Source of the DNA: P36-A1 sp049478495
GTDB lineage: Bacteria > Bacillota_I > Bacilli_A > JAJDGJ01
Length of the DNA: 64,000 nucleotides
Assembly: GCF_049478495.1 (NCBI RefSeq)
Contig: NZ_CP168083.1
Coordinates: forward strand, 930,001-994,000
Reading direction: 5' to 3'
Shown here piece by piece: positions 61,885 through 64,000 of the stretch. The position numbers and the translations under genes were made by a program. A model generated the notes under the pieces. That model saw only the letters and a list, made by a program, of their open reading frames with translations. It had not been told where the DNA came from and ran no database searches. How positions within the stretch are numbered: the stretch's first letter is position 1; the number at the start of each line of letters is the position of its first letter.

Positions 61885-62171
61885 TATTGCACCACCTTGA
61901 CATATTTTACATAACCATCTTGAGTTTTTGCTACATTTCTTAATGCATCATCATGAGTAAGTGTGTTATCTACTACATCTTCTCTTAAATAAGTACCTTC
62001 AAATAAGAAAGGCCATGATGCATCTTCTACACCTGTAACATCAATTTCATTAAAATGTTGAACCGCTTTAGCAATTTGTGTAAATTCTGCCATAATAAAT
62101 TCCATTTCTTCTTCGCTTTCAGCTGATAAATATAAATCTTTTAAATAAACTTCGACTTGTGCTCTATCCAT
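61884..62171 (-). CDS. gatC: GatC, amidotransferase small subunit
   Basis: This 95-residue protein wraps around GatA and stabilises the complex. The start at 62171 is chosen over an ATG at 62177 because AAGGAG then has a usable distance. The protein shows the LYLSAESEEEMEFIMAEFTQI helix pair and the C-terminal YLREDVV and VKYVKVVQ that form the belt around GatA. It overlaps the end of ligA by 8 bp. Confidence 0.95.
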   Translation of the reverse strand: MDRAQVEVYLKDLYLSAESEEEMEFIMAEFTQIAKAVQHFNEIDVTGVEDASWPFLFEGTYLREDVVDNTLTHDDALRNVAKTQDGYVKYVKVVQ

Positions 62172-64000
62172 TTTCATTCTCCTTTTCCAATATTATATTA
62201 AGGTTATCTTCGCTCATTAAAGATACATCAAGACTTACAGCTTTTGTATATTTTGAGCCAGGATCACTACCATAAATTAAGTAATCCGTTTTTTTAGAAA
62301 CAGAATTAGCAACTTTTGCTCCTTTTGCTTCTAATAGTTTACTTAAATCATTTCTTTTATAATTTACTAATGTACCAGTTATTACTACTGTTTTATTAGT
62401 GAAAATTGAACTATTGTCAATTTCTTTTTTTTCATTCTCTAAAACTAATCCATAACTAATTAATTCATCAACTAATTTTTTATTGTTATCATTCAAGAAA
62501 AAATCACTAACTGACTTAGCAATAGATGGTCCAATGCTTTCAATTTTTACAAGTTGTTCATAGGTTGCTTTTTCAATCTGATTAATATTTTCAAATTCTT
62601 TTGCTATTAATTGGGCAGATTTTTGCCCAAGGTGTCTTATTCCTAAAGCAAATAAAAATCTTGCAAGTGTTGATTGTTTACTATTATTTATGCTTAATAT
62701 TAATTTATCAAAAGACTTCTGACCAAATCCTTCTAAATCTAATATTTTAGCTTCTTTTTTTTCTAGTTTATATATATCTGTTAAATCTGTAATAAATCCA
62801 TCATTAAAGAAATTTTCTATTAGTTGTTCACCAAGACCAACAATATTCATCGCATTTCTTGAAACATAATGAATAATATTTTCTATTTTTCTTGCAGGAC
62901 AATTTGGGTTTGGACAATACCAATCAACTGAATCATTTTCCTTGATTAAAGAAGTAGAACATATTGGACATTTAACAATCATTTCAGGAACAATAACTAA
63001 ATCATTTCTACTACTTAAAACGGGTTTAATAATTGCAGGAATAACATCCCCTGCTTTTTCAACAACTACCATATCATTAATTCTAATATCTTTTGAAGTA
63101 ATATAATCAAAGTTATGCATTGTTGCTCTACTAATTGTTGATCCAGAAACCAAAACTGGTTCTAGTATAGCATTAGGAGTAATTTTACCTGTTCTTCCTA
63201 CAGTATACTCTATATCTAAAAGTTTAGTTTCTGCTTGTAATGCTGCAAATTTATAAGCTATCATAAATTTTGGATACTTAGCAGTAAATCCTAGTTCTTG
63301 TTGTACATTAAACTGATTTACTTTTAATACAGCACCATCTATATCATAATCATTTTGATCTCTATTTTGTTGTATTAAATGTAAATTGTCTAAGATATTG
63401 TTAATATTTTTAAGTTCAATAATTTGTTCATTAACACTAAATCCTAAACTTTTTAAAAGAGTTAAAGCTTGCCAATGAGTCTTTAAGCCTAATGCATCAT
63501 AGTTTGCAATTTGATAAAAGAAACCACTTAACTTTCTTTTTGCTGCTACTTTTGAATCTAATTGTCTTAAACTACCAGCAGCTGCATTTCTAGCATTAGC
63601 AAATTTTTGTAAACCTGCTTTTTCTTGTTCTTTATTAATTCTCTTAAACTCACTTAGTTTAAGATATATTTCACCTCTTACTTCTAAATCAATGTCTTGA
63701 TTTAAAACTAAAGGTATTTCTTTAATTGTTTTAATATTTTCAGTAACATTTTCTCCAGTAATTCCATCACCTCTTGTTGTAGCTAAAACTAGTCTTCCTT
63801 GCTTGTATGATAAAGCAATTGCTAAACCATCAATTTTAGGCTCTAGTACATAGTCAAAAGGTATATTTACATCTTTTTTAATTCTCTTATCAAAAGATTT
63901 AAGATCTTCTTCACTATAAGCATTACCTAATGAATACATTGGATATTCATGTTGGATTTTTTCAAACTTATCTAATATTTCATAACCTATAGATCTTGTT
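62164..64000 (-). CDS. ligA: NAD-dependent DNA ligase, N-terminus beyond window
   Basis: LigA joins Okazaki fragments. The frame continues beyond the ATG at 63939 to the window edge (RSIGYEILDKFEKIQHEYP), so about 611 residues are seen and about 55 are missing. The adenylation Lys is in LEPKIDGLAIAL. The OB fold, the zinc finger CPICSTSL...CPNPNCP, the helix-hairpin-helix repeats and a C-terminal BRCT domain (KTVVITGTLVNYKRNDL) follow in order. The stop lies inside gatC, placing ligA first in the operon as visible here. Confidence 0.96.
   Translation of the reverse strand, partial: TRSIGYEILDKFEKIQHEYPMYSLGNAYSEEDLKSFDKRIKKDVNIPFDYVLEPKIDGLAIALSYKQGRLVLATTRGDGITGENVTENIKTIKEIPLVLNQDIDLEVRGEIYLKLSEFKRINKEQEKAGLQKFANARNAAAGSLRQLDSKVAAKRKLSGFFYQIANYDALGLKTHWQALTLLKSLGFSVNEQIIELKNINNILDNLHLIQQNRDQNDYDIDGAVLKVNQFNVQQELGFTAKYPKFMIAYKFAALQAETKLLDIEYTVGRTGKITPNAILEPVLVSGSTISRATMHNFDYITSKDIRINDMVVVEKAGDVIPAIIKPVLSSRNDLVIVPEMIVKCPICSTSLIKENDSVDWYCPNPNCPARKIENIIHYVSRNAMNIVGLGEQLIENFFNDGFITDLTDIYKLEKKEAKILDLEGFGQKSFDKLILSINNSKQSTLARFLFALGIRHLGQKSAQLIAKEFENINQIEKATYEQLVKIESIGPSIAKSVSDFFLNDNNKKLVDELISYGLVLENEKKEIDNSSIFTNKTVVITGTLVNYKRNDLSKLLEAKGAKVANSVSKKTDYLIYGSDPGSKYTKAVSLDVSLMSEDNLNIILEKENENG

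Noticed and set aside
1..64000. CRISPR array, prophage or toxin-antitoxin system
   Set aside because: No regularly spaced repeats, cas genes, phage structural genes or recognised toxin families were seen.

Overview
The window is a very AT-rich (roughly 25% G+C by eye), gene-dense stretch of a Bacillota chromosome. Gene content and order point to Bacilli near the Erysipelotrichia / RF39 / Mollicutes boundary: a sufCDSUB iron-sulfur operon, a pepP-efp-asp23-nusB-xseAB-ispA-dxs-recN string, dnaD-nth, ligA-gatCAB, an RNase J, and comG competence-pilus genes. Trp is encoded by TGG and there are no in-frame TGA codons, so the standard code applies. TGA is very rare as a stop: I saw it only at 1041 and 31295. 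No tRNA, rRNA, CRISPR array or prophage was seen. The lineage assignment is inference.

Layout. 1-2.75 kb: two neighbouring insertion sequences (a cut-off ISL3-type transposase and a complete IS1182-type transposase) with strong hairpins. 2.75-8.4 kb: a HIT hydrolase, then the SUF operon in order C-D-S-U-B. 8.4-12 kb: a DUF1963 protein, an M20 amidohydrolase and unknown small or membrane proteins on the minus strand. 12.2-14.2 kb: comGA-comGB, the ATPase and platform of the competence pilus. 14.2-19.4 kb: unknown membrane proteins and lipoproteins, a repressor with a degenerate S24 domain, and a YdcF-type protein. 19.4-28 kb: ispG, rpmG, two tandem metallo-beta-lactamase-fold hydrolases, an MgtC-like protein, and a TetR regulator divergent from an ABC exporter with readable promoter and operators. 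28-31.3 kb: small unknowns, the pilin half of the comG set (comGC-GG), and a PhzF-like protein. 31.3-35 kb: accessory-looking hypotheticals, a stand-alone CHC2-Toprim mini-primase and a hairpin-rich non-coding stretch.

35-44.6 kb is a plus-strand housekeeping block: peptidase, EF-P, Asp23, NusB, ExoVII, the isoprenoid enzymes IspA and Dxs, RecN and a tyrosine recombinase. 44.7-49.8 kb is minus-strand: a thioredoxin-like protein with one active-site cysteine, HtrA, a WYL regulator, a CDF metal exporter and ribosomal protein S21. 49.8-53.6 kb: a YjjI-type glycyl radical enzyme with its YjjW activase, a SRAP/YedK protein, and a GyrI-like/membrane pair. 54-64 kb: Nth-DnaD, a YgiQ radical SAM protein, an RNase J with altered active-site residues, GatBAC and LigA (cut by the window end).

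The genes suggest a non-sporulating anaerobe with an MEP isoprenoid route (IspG, Dxs, IspA), SUF-based cluster assembly feeding IspG, Nth, YgiQ and YjjW, and a competence pilus whose genes are split into two loci about 14.5 kb apart. The most interesting signals are that split with a shared upstream motif, the solitary mini-primase, the well-resolved TetR operator pair, the RNase J and S24 proteins that have lost catalytic residues, the YjjI/YjjW pair, and the structured non-coding block at 34.7 kb.
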